Assembly: GCA_012064415.1 (NCBI GenBank)
Contig: SSNU01000136.1
Location: 1-64,000 of the forward strand
Direction: 5' to 3'
Length of the DNA: 64,000 nucleotides
Source of the DNA: Gyrodactylus bullatarudis
Lineage: Eukaryota > Platyhelminthes > Monogenea > Gyrodactylidea > Gyrodactylidae
The notes beneath the pieces were generated by a model. It worked only from the letters and a program-made list of their open reading frames with translations. It had not been told where the DNA came from and ran no database searches. Below, piece after piece: positions 13,451 to 33,060 of this stretch. A program made the position numbers and the translations under genes. Within the stretch, counting starts at the first letter, position 1, and every line of letters begins with the position of its first letter.

Positions 13451-13456
13451 TTTATT
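13451..13456 (-). terminator. Candidate poly(A) signal for Su(dx)/Itch
   Basis: TTTATT on plus reads AATAAA on minus, about 205 nt past the HECT ligase stop. It lies just 17 nt beyond the EMG1 stop codon on the opposite strand. Confidence 0.4.
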
Positions 13457-13608
13457 CTTTTAATTCTTGGTAATAGTTAATAACATCTTGTTAATTATGA
13501 GGAGAAAGCATTCTTGTAATACAACCAAACCGAGTGAAAAAATATAATCAAAAATAGTGGTACGATAATATTACATAATGGTTAATTGAATATTGTTAAG
13601 ATATATTC

Positions 13609-13614
13609 AATAAA
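13609..13614 (+). terminator. Candidate poly(A) signal for EMG1
   Basis: AATAAA lies 175 nt after the EMG1 stop. Use of this site would make the EMG1 3' UTR overlap the 3' UTR of the convergent HECT ligase. Confidence 0.5.
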
Positions 13615-13660
13615 ACTGTCTTGAATTCGATGATAAGTCACCTAGAGAATATCACACTGA

Positions 13661-19983
<6,323 letters not shown>

Positions 19984-22900
19984 TTTCCGGAATAATTGAA
20001 TCAGCAAATCATTTTTACGGACATGATATAAATTTTAAGAAATCAAAATTTCTCAAATCATTTGTTTCATAAAACACATCTTATTTTTAAAAGTGTATTG
20101 TTTCAACGGTTTGTTGAATTCAAGATTTTATTAAATTTATTAAACTAAATTATATTATTGGCATTGCCAATTTGTCAATAATATATTTTATATACTATTT
20201 ATTTGTCACAAAATTTCAATAAGGAGTCAATTAGGCTTATACTTTGAATTTCAATGTTTTAGACAATCACATTAAACACTTATATTTTTATGTAACTACT
20301 TTCAAGTAAAGGTATGTTACAGTATAATATACAGTGTATATCGTTGCATCAGGTGCTTTGATATTAAATTTTTACGATATACACAAGTAAATGTCCATAA
20401 ATGTTACATAAAATTTGGAATTAATGTGTGAAGGTGGAATATCGGTTTGATAAATTCAGGGGCAGAGAATAATGAGTCAAGGTATAATTAATTCCTCAAT
20501 TGTGCTTGAAAATAATGTGCAAAGGTAAAATGAGGAAAATCATTTTCTAATCCAAAATCAAAACTATTGTAATGTTTGCGAATGTTTTAAGAGACTAGAA
20601 TAAACAGTAAATTTTTTTAAAGGACAGAGAAGATAGCTTTGTGATTTTATCAGAGAAATAAAGGTAAAGCTGTTTAATATCGTAATTTTTCGATCCGCTT
20701 CATTCAAAAAATTAGTTAAAAATATATTCATGATTGAGGAGAAAGTCTTTATTAAGGTTGCCTTAAAAAATCCGTTATATTAAAAAAGGAAAATTAACAA
20801 GTTAAGCAATGGCAGTCACACTGAGCGGTAATTAAATATAACAGAATAATCAACTTAAATTAATTAAATCTCGAGCAAAATAGAGTTTATTGAGTTATAA
20901 CTTATAACTTCAAGAAGAGTAAATTTGGCCATAGGCTCAAGATTTTCTCTTCATCTTTGTATGAATGTAATTTGATTTAAAATGTCGATATACGGAAATG
21001 TTAATTAAAATTAAGATTAATTAAATATAATATTTCTCTGCCTTCATGTTAGACTAACAGTTAACTTGGATTTAATCATTTAAATTATACCTATACGACG
21101 AAAAAATGATTGAATTGAAATCAATAAAACACCATAATCTGAAACAAAATCTTGAATTTAAACTCATAGATTTATTTTTTTCTTATTTTTTCTGCACATT
21201 AAATGAATTACGACTGAATACGAAGAATCTAATTTGATATTTTTTCCCATTTGGAAATCAATCATTCAGTGTAAGAATGAAAGTTTTTAATCATCAAGCA
21301 TGTAAGATAATAACAACAGTGATAACACACACAAACATGTATCCAGTAGAGTAAGATGGTCTTGCACACATTTCATATTTGATTGATAAAGTTATTAAAA
21401 ATATTATATCTACAAATATTGCCCTAGATTCATACAATTTTTTTTATCTCTAGCATCTTTGATCAAGAGAATCAGTCAAATCAGAGAGGGGTTAGTTAGA
21501 GGGTTCATTATTCAAACACTTTATCCTTTAGTTAAAAGGAATCCATCCTATTCGAAATTGAATTAGCTTTTACTTGGTGTTTTTGCATAAATAAAAGAAA
21601 CTTTATTATCTGTAGTTGATTAATTGCTTAAGAACCTACCGAGAATAGAACTATTCAACATGCTGTTTCTATCTTTTTTATCTTACTGATTAATGAGAAA
21701 GAAAAACAGATTTTTTTCTTTAGTTGATTCCATCAGAGGTATTTATTCACGCTTCTTATTATTAGGGATGGTTTAAGATTTATCTAAAGATACGAATTTG
21801 GAATAATCTTGTAAAAAGAGGAATATTTAAAATTAATTTCCCTATTTAATGATACCGTATCACATGTTTATTTGAACTGGAAATGAGACATGAAGATCAG
21901 CTCTTCAAATGAATTCAGAAAATTAACAGAAACCGAGGAATATTCCTTCTCACTTTTCCATTGGTTTCTACGAATTTATCTTTAAAATGCTATGGTGAGC
22001 TACTCAGATTTACTATTGCTCAATGAAAGATTCAGGGTTGATATTGGTTTGGACTTCAATACTTCTTTTATTAACTGAAAATGACATAAATGGATTTCTA
22101 CTCACCAAGGATTCTTGATAAAATTATATTTTTTACGAGAAAATCATAATTTTTTCTATTAAAAGTTTTATGATACACTGTAAAATTGTGAAATATATCG
22201 AACTGCGTAATAAATTTTTTATTCTACTATCTGCACTGAAAACTTTTTAACATAATGGTCTCAATCCAATTACCATTATCTGTATTTTATTGTCTTCTGA
22301 CAATGAAACATAAAATACTAAGCTTATGTAATGGATCATTGACTTAACACTGTTAATCCAATTTTCAAATGTGAAAGTTCTATTCAATTACTGCCGCTAT
22401 TTTGAAAAAAGTAATAACAAAAAGATTAAATTTCCTCTTATATGTTATAAAGTCTGTATACCTAAAATTCAGAGACTCTATATTCTGTACTCTCTCTAAA
22501 GAAGCGTCTAAAAACCTCTTTATTTCATGAAACTCTCGCAGATGTTGAGAGTGTATTAAAATTACAATTAAATCTATCAAATAATCCGGATCCAACGACA
22601 AATTGGTTAGATGAGAAAAACAAAATTTATCCATTTACTAAAGATGAAAGTAAATGTTTGATCTGATTCGTACAACTTAACTTTGTTTAATGAAAAATTT
22701 CCGGATAATTTATGATTATAATTATACCCTTAGTAACAATACATGAAAAAAGTTGACAAGAAAATTTAAGATCAAATGAATCGTGTTTCGTGAAATAAAT
22801 GGAAAGTATTTTTTCCTGAAAAAATCAATTTCCTGCACACCTAGTAGCCAAAATCTAATCTTGGATTTAAAATAATAACTACAAAGACTATGAAAATAAT

Positions 22901-25273
22901 CCAATTGAATGACACATGAGAATTAGTTCTCTTTTCCATTTGTTGTCGAAAAGATTTTTGAATAATTTCGTCACGAAATCAATAATAAAAATGATGTTAA
23001 AGTTCCATATTGAAATCAATAAAAGCACAAATGGAATAGGGAAAAATTTTCTTGTCTTTGGTTAATATTTTTTGATGGAATTTTTTAGGGGAACTCTCAA
23101 GAAATACCCTCCGGTACTATGTATGACTTTCTCTGCTTTCAAATAAAATAAAGATCTGATTTTCATTTTTGCCACATCTCTCTCGTCCATATGGAATCAT
23201 GTTATTCAATAAGCTAATCTCTTTCATAAACGAATAGAATGCTATGAAATTGGTCAAACTTTATCCCTAGTTAATATTCCCCCTGTCCTACTTCCTATCA
23301 ACTATAATAGTAGTAGCTACATTTTTAAGATATGAGCATCAACTCGTAAAAGAAAATAATAACAGCAGAATGAATAAAGCGTGAAATAAAAAGATTACTC
23401 TCTGATAATATTGATAGTTTCTCTCATGACTTTCTTTTATATCAAGATTTTCGAGAAGAAAATTCAGAATTGAAATGAAACGCAATGAGAAATTCATCTG
23501 ATTTGGAAGCATTTTTATCTCTCCCAACTGTTAGTCTGCTAAGTGTGAATCCTTCTAACAATAAAATTCAAGTATCCTCCTCCCTGTACTGGGATAATAA
23601 ACTATTCTTGAGAAAATTAATAGCGTACAGATTTTTTCAAATCAGAGAATCCGCTCTGGATCATATTCCCACAAATTTTACATAGTGAAGAATCCAAGAA
23701 AAAAAAACTCATCTCAATGAATTTCTGCGAGCACTGTAATTTTAATAAACTCAAGAATACTCAGACTATAGAATTACCACAGAAATAGTAGAAATGGTAT
23801 GGAAGAGGAACTTATCTCTATTTCAAATGATTCCATTTTTTACCGAGTAAATTCATTTGAGAAAAATTCAGTCTCAAAATTTTTTGATTAAATGACGTTT
23901 AAATCTAAGTCTGAATAAAATATATTCCTTTAAATAATGAGCTGATAAGCAAGATAAACAAATAAATGATTCAGTTGTATGAAGTGTAGTATATATTCTT
24001 TATGCATAATGCAATTACTCCAATGATACTACTCAAGATTATGAGATTTTTCTATGAACAAGTAACATTTATCTTGTCATATTCCGAAAAATTTATCCAT
24101 ATTATTAATCTGTAAAAATGTTTCATAGAATCTTTCTTCACACCAATGCTACGATGTGACAATACACTTTAGATTCTAGAAAATAGATATTCTCAATATT
24201 TACATTCATAATCGAATATTTGAAAGATCAAATAGGTGCTAACTGATTATTTTTAACTCCGCGAATGAATGTCAGAATATAGTCGTATTTATAACTAATA
24301 AGTTTCATTACAATGAAAGAAGTTATTTATTAACTCAAGAATCTCTTTTTATATACGAATTTAAAAATTTTCAAAAATCAAAAACACAATCTAAAAAAAG
24401 AGCTGCTAGAAACAAGAATCGCCCCTCTGAAGATGAAAATAAAGACTATTATTGACGAGAGGGTTTAAATATAGAAAAGGCATAGGAAAAACTTGGAACA
24501 TACTGCTCATTTTTTTATCATCTCTTTAGGCCATCATAAAACAAAGAATATGTGCCTGGGACTCCTCATCATGATGAAATTACTAATTTTTATGTATAAA
24601 AGTGTTTGAAACTCGTTGAATAGCCTTGGTATTATTCAGGGTTACTTGGAAAAAATTCGAAATTTATAATGATCAATAACAGCTATTGAAATAAATTGTA
24701 ATAATAAAATATTAGCATATTAATCTTGAACTACACATGGAGAACGTGTCCCTTCTCAAGTTGGCAAAGAGGAAATTGAATATTCTCGACCCATCATGTG
24801 CTTTATTGGAAAGAGGAAAATGAATTTTCCATATTCTTTCTTAGAAAGCAATTAGAGTCATATTTATCATAAATATAATCAAGAAATTTATTGGGAATAT
24901 TAGGAAACTTGATTATTATAATAATTATTAAATCAAATTGGCAGTCAGAACAATTTGTGAAGAAATTTTTACTTGATTTTCTTCGATTACCTATCCTAAC
25001 CACGAATAGAAATCAAGTTTCCAAGTGTATTTTTTTATTTTTGTGAAACGTTTATAATTTTTAATGATCCATTGAAAAAGGGATAACAGTCGGTTATAAG
25101 AAAAATCAATAACGAGTCTAAATGAAATATTGGATGTTAACTTTTTTATTACGTGAAATGGGAGATAAAAGACAAAAAACAAAGTATTTTAATCCTCTTA
25201 TAATAGGAAATAAGAAGATTCTTCCATTTGAGAAACTCAAAGTAAGCTTATAAGTAATATATTCATAATACAC
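19984..25273. other. Gene-poor region, first part
   Basis: It is AT-rich with many stops on both strands. The open frames present (for example 22380-22634 and 23485-23685) have biased, non-conserved content and no splice-site support. The HECT ligase promoter should lie near 20.0-20.3 kb. Nothing else was recognised. Confidence 0.5.
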
Positions 25274-26443
25274 CCTGCTCAATGTGCCCTTGGCTATCAG
25301 TGGCGTCTCTTGTGGTAAACATTGTAACTACAAAATTGAAAACTAACAGATTTAAATATTTCAATCATCTTCTTATAAATAACAAAAAGTAAAAAAGTAA
25401 CAAAAGTGAAAAAAATAAGTTTTTTTTCTGTCAGTATACATAAAAATCAGTTCAAATTAGTATTGAAACGCGGACTGTAATGGTTGCATTTATACAGTGT
25501 ATAAGATAAAAAGTCATTGAACACCTTTAGTATTTATGGTAGCATAAATTGAGGAATCAAGATTATATTAAGAAATACGATAGAATAAGGAATAATTTGT
25601 TCATTTGAATGAATTTTATGATCATTACAGACTTGAGTGAATATTTCCAAGGTCTCCATTGAATCTATGTTCCTCATCACAAATTAGATGAGTGAATGAT
25701 TGGAAAGCGTATTCCTCTCTATCTGATTCAATTTCCTTGATTAATCCCCTACTAAATTATAACTAAATATTCTTGCTTCTTTACATTCTAAATTAGAATT
25801 TCTAATCTGTTGTGTTAATGTGTAAACATCCGAATCGAGTTGATGATCGTTTTTATGATCAAGTATATAATATACAGTTTAAATAATTAGCTCATGGGTA
25901 ATCTTTGCTGAATTAATACTCTATTCTATTCTAGTATCTTATAGCTTATTAGTAAGAATTGAGATCGGAATTTGTGTTTATTTCACAAAAAATCAAGATA
26001 TAAAAGGCACTGTTTAAAAATTACGAAAAGAATGAACATTTTTCTAATCTCCATAATTGAGTAGAAAACTTTATAAGGGGGGGGGGAGAAGGCAATCAAA
26101 AGTTGTTTTTTAGGATCACGATCAGACAAGGAAATCAGATATGCTAAAAATTATTTTTTGAGAATCATCCAATCACTGTGTGAAAGTGAAATTAAAAATT
26201 TTTTTGATGATTATTACTGCTTGCAAATCAATAAAATTTTAACGATTCAAGATAATTGAATAATAGCGGGTCTGTGATAAAGAATTAATACTTGAATTGA
26301 ATGATTTTCCCGGTCAGTAAATACTGTGAAAATTAATTAAATTTTCTAATATTTTATTTACCTGTAGAATTTCTAATGCATAAAAGCGCTCTGGAATTAA
26401 ACGTATGTTCACACCTTTTCTATCTTGAGTTTCAATTCTCATA
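25274..26443 (-). other. Two weak exon candidates of an unknown minus-strand gene
   Basis: Candidate exon A is 26362-26443. It opens at an acceptor-like TCCCTCAAG or at ATG 26442, encodes 27 residues beginning MRIETQDRKG and ending ALEILQ, and stops at CAG|GTAAAT. Candidate exon B is 25274-25327, with acceptor TTTTGTAG, 18 residues (LQCLPQETPLIAKGTLSR) and donor AGG|GTGTAT. Both are phase 0 and are the least AT-biased stretches for several kilobases. I do not recognise the protein and found no further exons, so both could be chance. Confidence 0.25.
26077..26145. repeat. G10 tract and copy of a dispersed repeat
   Basis: A run of ten G residues at 26077-26086 is followed at 26091-26145 by sequence resembling 57810-57865 (shared ATCAAAA, GATCAC, AGACAAG and ATATGCT blocks in the same order). 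It is probably an old interspersed repeat. Confidence 0.35.
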
Positions 26444-29400
26444 CTTGAGGGAATAGATTAAAGGATAAAATCTGCAGAAATTATTGATTAAAAGTAAAAA
26501 AATATTCAAAATCATATGATTAGAACGTTGGGGTCATAAAAATGTACTAAGTCTTATATATTATAACAGGATTCGTGTTAATTGTTAAGATTGGTCATAA
26601 CTTCATTTATATTCTTCAAATTTTAAGAATTTCCTTGCGAAAAAAGATCAATTTTCATTCAATATCTAAAATAAATTATCAGTTCTTTTACAAGTTCAAG
26701 ATACAATTCAATTGATGAATTATTTATAATGGTTCTACACAAAAAGTTTAGTTTAAGAAAAGAAACATTGAAACAGCCAGTTTGTCCGAATACTCTTATC
26801 TATTTCTTCTTTTATTCACCACATTTTCTTCGGTATTTTCTCCTCTGATTTATCACAAAAGAAAATGGTAGTCCATGAAATTTGTCATAAGAGTGAAAAT
26901 AGATTTTATCAAAATCTCCACTATTTAATGAGTTAAACTGATGTTTTTTGAATAAGTTAATTTCTCAAAGCATTGAAACTCTAAGGTGAATCTGGTAATT
27001 TAAGGAATCCAAGGTTTGATTCAAATAGACTGAATTCTTTGAATGAAAAAAAACGTTTATGTGAGCCAGCCAGATGAAATAAATAAAATCTTTTTCCTTA
27101 TTTTTTCTTGATGAAAAAGAGTTCTAGCATGGGAAGCTTTTATGGAAGATAAACTGAAATCTTTTAAAATGACTAAATTCCAGATGTTCACTTATAATAG
27201 TCAAGTTAAGCCTCTTGTTAATTCTTAAGGAGACTAAAAGAAATTTTTCAATATATTGATCGAATCGGCAAATATTTAGGGGAAAGCAAGTTGTTTCTTG
27301 TGAAAAAGAGATCTATACGTAGACTTGATGTTAATAAATTGCAGATAAAAAGTCTAAATCGATAAAAATTGTAAAAAGGTTCATTGTCCAATTTAGATCA
27401 TTATTTTTTTTGCAAATATTCCTCGCTTAGTATTAACAACACCTCTTCTGTAGATGGTTTAGCTTACTATATTTCGGCAATTCAATCATTAAATAAGATG
27501 TTTCCTCGATTTTGGCTCTCTCGTGGAAGGAGTATAATCATTTTTTTAAGTTACACAACATTAAAGATGATCAAAAATGTAATCTCAAGTTTTGTCATTC
27601 TTTATGAGAAGTTAGTATCATGAAAGATTTATTATAAAAAACAACAAAGAATGTGGAAAAATTTCTTTAAATGTGTTAAATAAATTAATGTGGATGAGTG
27701 TGTGATTAGTATAGAAGTCGTTGCATATTCAAAGAAAATTTTAGTCATGCGGAAATATTTTTTTCAGGAATATATTTGACAATTTTCAAATCTTTCACAA
27801 CCAATCAATGCTTAGTGTAGGAACTGTTTGAAATTAATCAATAATTTTAATTTTATCTCAACTCTTCTCTTTATCCTTTCCCATAAGGCAGTAACACTTC
27901 ACATTTTAGTCTAGTTGAACTCACATTTGAAATGATTAAAAGTTAGATTTAGCTAGCAATACTTCAAAAGGAAAGAAGAGATGCTATTTTTCACGTTATT
28001 TTTCAACAGGAAAATTTTTCGACTTTATTGACAACATGACATTAAGTGATTAAAAAAATTGACTCAAAGGATCAATTGATTGATGACTTTTCAAAAAAAG
28101 GCTTACCCTCTATTGGTGATGAACAATCAAGAACTTGAATTATTTAACCATCCTCTATCGACAGTTTATGGTCCATACTTCATTGTAGAACTAACTAGCA
28201 CTATTCAGTACTCAAGCATAATTCCTGAATTATTCAAATCACCGCTTAATTTCCAATGAATGAATTCTTACTACGTCATCCTTTCGATGCTTAATATCTT
28301 GCTCGTATCACATTAACAGTAGAAGAAGGCATCAAGGGGAATTTCGTTGTTCTAGTTAGAGGAAAAATGAGTAGTGGATGATTTGTTCTCTTAACAAAGG
28401 CTTCGTTCTAATGATAAAATTTTAGATACTGCTACTCTCTATCCTTGAAATGTGATAATTAGTCGCTTGGATACAGTGAAATTTTACTCTGCATACATTT
28501 TAACAAAAGGAGCCTTTGAATAAATTTAATGGGAAACAGAATCTAATCCTACACATTATCGTAATAGATTAAATTTCATTTTTGAATTTTTTTAACTTGG
28601 AAAAAAGTAGATTTGAGCATGAAAACAAGAATAAATAATTTTTCAATTAAAGCCATCATATTTACTTTTTGATCTATCATTCTTGAGTTATTAATTGTAT
28701 TATTGATATTCAAAAGAAACGAGTTTGAAAAATTTGTATACTGGTCAACTGGAAAAAATAGTAAATCCCTAAATTATCAAAATTTTCAGTCTTGAATCAA
28801 ATAATATATAAATATAATCAAAGAATTGCTAAAATTATCAGTAATAGGATAAAAGGTGGCGAAACTATCTATCCTACTGAGCAGTATTTGAATATACGAA
28901 ATTCGATTCATATTTTTCTCTTTCAGAATGGAGTCGTTAATATATTCATTTATACTCATTTTGTTGTGTTTTCTCTTTAAGAATGAAAGAGATTTAATTC
29001 TTTCAAGTGTTTCAATTCACATTTGAATAAATTTGAGGGAAAAAATCTTATTTTTCTCGATAACAGTAAATAGTTCTATTTTGAGTGTTTTCTCATGTTT
29101 ACCTCATTTAGGCATGAAATGTGTATCATATCAAATACTTCATTCTTATAGAAAAAGATAACTTAGATGCTACAGTAGGTTTCGAAGTGCGTTTAGTCTC
29201 CTGTTGTCAACTAGTATTTTGTGGGGAAAATTCAGATTAATTTTACTTACATCTACTGAATTATCTAAACAGAACTGTCCTTTGCTGAGTTTATTCCCTA
29301 TCATGGAAAGAGGAAACGATGACTTCCAAATTTTGGAACGCATCAAATTTCTTATTATAACTTTTCATCGCCTTGCATTCTCTCGTTAATATTTCCGTCG

Positions 29401-32400
29401 AAATCTACTACTGTCTATCCAGTTATGAAAGTGTATAGGAAACTGCTTGAATCAACAGCAAACATTTTTATTTCTATACAGCTTTTTTGAGCTGTATAGT
29501 AATAATAGAAGAGCGTTGATGGACAAGAATTGGAGGAATGAAGTTGGTGTACTTTCGGAAATGAAAGAAAAAACTTTACTCTCCCTTTCTCTTGATCTGC
29601 ATTTCCTTTGAGATAATGAGTAGAATACTCACACATTAATAATAATCTCTTAGTTATAAAAAGTATTAATTTCATTTAATATTGTTAACTGTGAATACCA
29701 GATTAGATCTTGTTTAAACTTCATACAAAATAAAGTTAAAATTAGTAAGTATTCTCAGTGATGAAGAAAATTAGATTATATACTGAGTGCGGGTTCTTTT
29801 TATAAAGGCAAACAATTCAGCTTTAATATGATCCAAGGATCTAATTGGCTTTCCTATAGATCCGATGATAGATCTTAAGTCAAGATAGGGATTTATCACA
29901 GCCTTACTTAATGCATATTTTTTATAATTTTTTTAAAATTTTAGCTTAACTATATGTACTCCATATCCAAATTTGGTTACTTGTTTTTTCCTATATTTCT
30001 TCAAATCAGTTCATATACAAGAATTTCACTGTAAAATTTAATTTTTCGTTCTCAAAATGTTTTATTAGCATCCTTGTATATTACTACAAGAATTCCATTG
30101 GTATTAAATTTTTATTCATTTCATTCAAATTTTTCCGAGTTCATTTTATCAACGATGATTTATCGTTCAGGGTGGATGTGGAAAAAGTTATCAAAACTAA
30201 CTGAAAATGTACTCAGATTTTGACTAGAACATCCAAGCTATAATCATATCAATTTATATTTATTTATTTTTACTTTCCTAACTCAATAAAACCATACTTT
30301 CTAACAAACAAAAAAATTTTGCATGAATCTTTAACCTCAAGATATACAGCATATGAATTAAGTAATGATAATTTGGCAAATCGATTAAATATCAATCTAG
30401 AAGCGATAAGTGACAGAGTAAAATTTTTATTTATTCATGAATAATCTCACTAAATGGGTTTGAGGAGCTCTCTAATACGTGAAACAATTCCTTCAAAAAT
30501 AGAATTTCTGAGTTGGGATCTCTTGAAGACATACCTAACTGCATTAATTTTTCTCAGATTGGTTATTTAAGCAAAAAAACTATTAGTATTTGATGAAGGA
30601 AATCATTTAAAAACAAATCCACCCACCCCCAGATCAAATTTTTTCGGCTTCGACATTGTGAAATGCAACAGCTACTGTAAGGAATGTGGATTAATCTTTT
30701 GATAGTTTTGAAACTTGCTCAAGATTGGGATAAAAATTCTTCGAGAATAAATTTCAAAGTGAGGAGAAGAAAATTAAAAAACGTTTAATCTCTTACCATG
30801 ATTCTATCTATCATTTTCGGGATAGATAATGACGACGTGCTTGGAAATGATATTTTATATTACCATACTGTTTATCTGCTTGTTGTTGATGTTGTTGTTG
30901 GAAGAAGGAAAAGATGACAAAAATCTAATTTTACTCTCCTCCTACCTCACATTCACTTCCTCTTTTTTCACTCAGATCATGTTCTTGGTGTATATTACTC
31001 GTCTCTATATAGTTTTTTTGCTTGTATAAGACTTGAAAAATTTTCCTCTCTCGTCTGACTTGTGTATGCTTTTCTAATTGACATTATCCTGATTTAATAA
31101 ACGATTTTATTTTCATCTACTCAATATATATTTATATGCCATTATATATATAGTGTATATCAGAAAGTTGTATACGGTATGGGTACATACACAGTTGAAG
31201 GACAGCTAATGCATGAAAAATCAAATAAATTGGTTATAAATCCCAAAAGACCAAATTTTGGGAGAAATAGATTTTTCTTGAACAAGCTAAAAAATGGGCG
31301 AATTGTTACATGAAATTAAAAAGTAATTATTAACAGGATAATTTTTATTATCATTGAGTAAAATTGTAGATTTTTATAATAAACGATATTGGATTATCTC
31401 GTCAAAAGAGATTACCAAGTTATCGCCTCAGGATCTTAAGTTTATTTAATATTTTAAGATTATTAAATTCCCACTTGAAGTTATTCCTGAATTATCTCTC
31501 AAGTTATACCGATTATCCTTAAGGGAGAATATTTTAGATATATCTGTTTCTATTTCTCCACTATATGGTCATTTAGTTTTAAAACTTTATCATAACCTCC
31601 CATTACTGATATTAAAATTTGTAATAAAATCAAGATACTCAAGCTAACTCAAAAGCCTGCTGGTGTACTAATTCTTCATTGAAATTTTTGTGTTATGCAT
31701 TCAAAAATGACTCTTACAGTCCTACTACTGTATTATTTTCACAAAAATATCTTATCAGTGTTAAATATTTTGAATTGAATTGAGCTAAATCCGGCTTAAC
31801 AATAATAAAAATTTTGAATAATTTAAAAATATCGGTCCATTGTTTCAATTTGAAAAAGGATGAGTTATAGCTAGTCGATGTAATTTCTCAATTCTTCCAT
31901 TGAGAACTCACAAAATTTTGATTTATTTTTTTCAGATTTTAATGAACATCTTGATCATTGAGAGAAAGAAAAAATTGAAAACATACTTCTGACTAAAATA
32001 TAGATCATGATAGAGGAGAGATTTGTTTAAAAAGTTAAAACAACAATAAACTTATAATTTGCATAACTTTTCTATTATCGAACATTTGGTTTAGCTCAAA
32101 TCAGACCTAACCACTTTAGAGATGGGTATATTTTTGAATTCAAATAAAGTTTGAAGTTCGAATTGAATGCAAGTTAAATTTCGATGTCTTACTTCTTCTG
32201 AATTAGATTAATGATAATGTATTTGGACTGGAAAAGTAAGAATGTTTTATCGATGTGTATTATCTTTTTTTTCTATGCAAATAGGGAAATATAACATGGC
32301 TCGGACAAACCACATATTTTTTACACAAGATAAAATAAAGTTAAGAATATAAATAAGCCAGTTTATTACGATGAAGTTTATTAATTTCTCGCAACAAATA

Positions 32401-32536
32401 TTGATCGAAAGAATAACTATCTATCCAAACAACATGAATGACACCTCAGTAAAATTCTATTCGTTTAGACAATTGATCTATTTCTTTATTCGCCGAATCA
32501 TAGATATTTTGCATTGAGTTTTTTAATAAGAAAATA
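26444..32536. other. Gene-poor region, second part
   Basis: No supported gene. Short open frames such as 27384-27623, 29415-29675 and 30829-31029 are low-complexity and lack family resemblance. Confidence 0.5.
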
Positions 32537-33060
32537 AACCTACAATTAACATGAAGATGAGAATTTACTATATTTTACAAAAAATTCAATATTTTTCTTC
32601 GGAAGTCAACATTTTTCTAATTCCATAATGAAATAAGCCAATGAGTTGTGGAAATTTTAAAATTAGGCCGTTTTTCGAATTTCAAAAATGCATCAAATTT
32701 CCACTTTTTCAACTTTCAAATCAAAATTTTAACGATTTCAAAGATTCGAAGCAGTTAAATGCAGCTATTCGAGAACAGCATTAGACGAAGAACTCAAATT
32801 CGGCTGCAGAAATTCGTCATTATTGTGGGAAATCGAAAATTTTGAATTTATTGATTATCACGAAGGAGAATAATCCAAAATTTAAAAGTTTAACTTTTTC
32901 TTGAAAACACTAGATTCCTCTCTACCTCCACGCCCCAATTCAAATGCTGATCTCGAATATCTGCATTTAAATGCTTCTGGTCTCTCTAACTTTTTCCCTG
33001 ACTTTCTGGAGAGTTTTTTGTATAAGAAGTAAATTCTCATCTTCATGTCAATTGTAGGTT
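32537..33060. mobile_element. 524-bp inverted-repeat element with TA flanks
   Basis: The left end (32537-32587) begins AACCTACAATTAACATGAAG. The right end (33014-33060) is its near reverse complement, ending in GTAGGTT. A second internal inverted pair matches 32755-32782 with 32942-32972. TA dinucleotides flank both ends (32535-32536 and 33061-33062), as for Tc1/mariner-type insertion. There is no transposase ORF; it is best read as a non-autonomous foldback element. Confidence 0.6.

Noticed and set aside
25495..25530. ATACAGTGTATAAGAT followed by TCATTGAACACC, resembling a Tc1/mariner terminus
   Set aside because: No matching inverted end or transposase remnant was found nearby, so the similarity is too weak to call an element.
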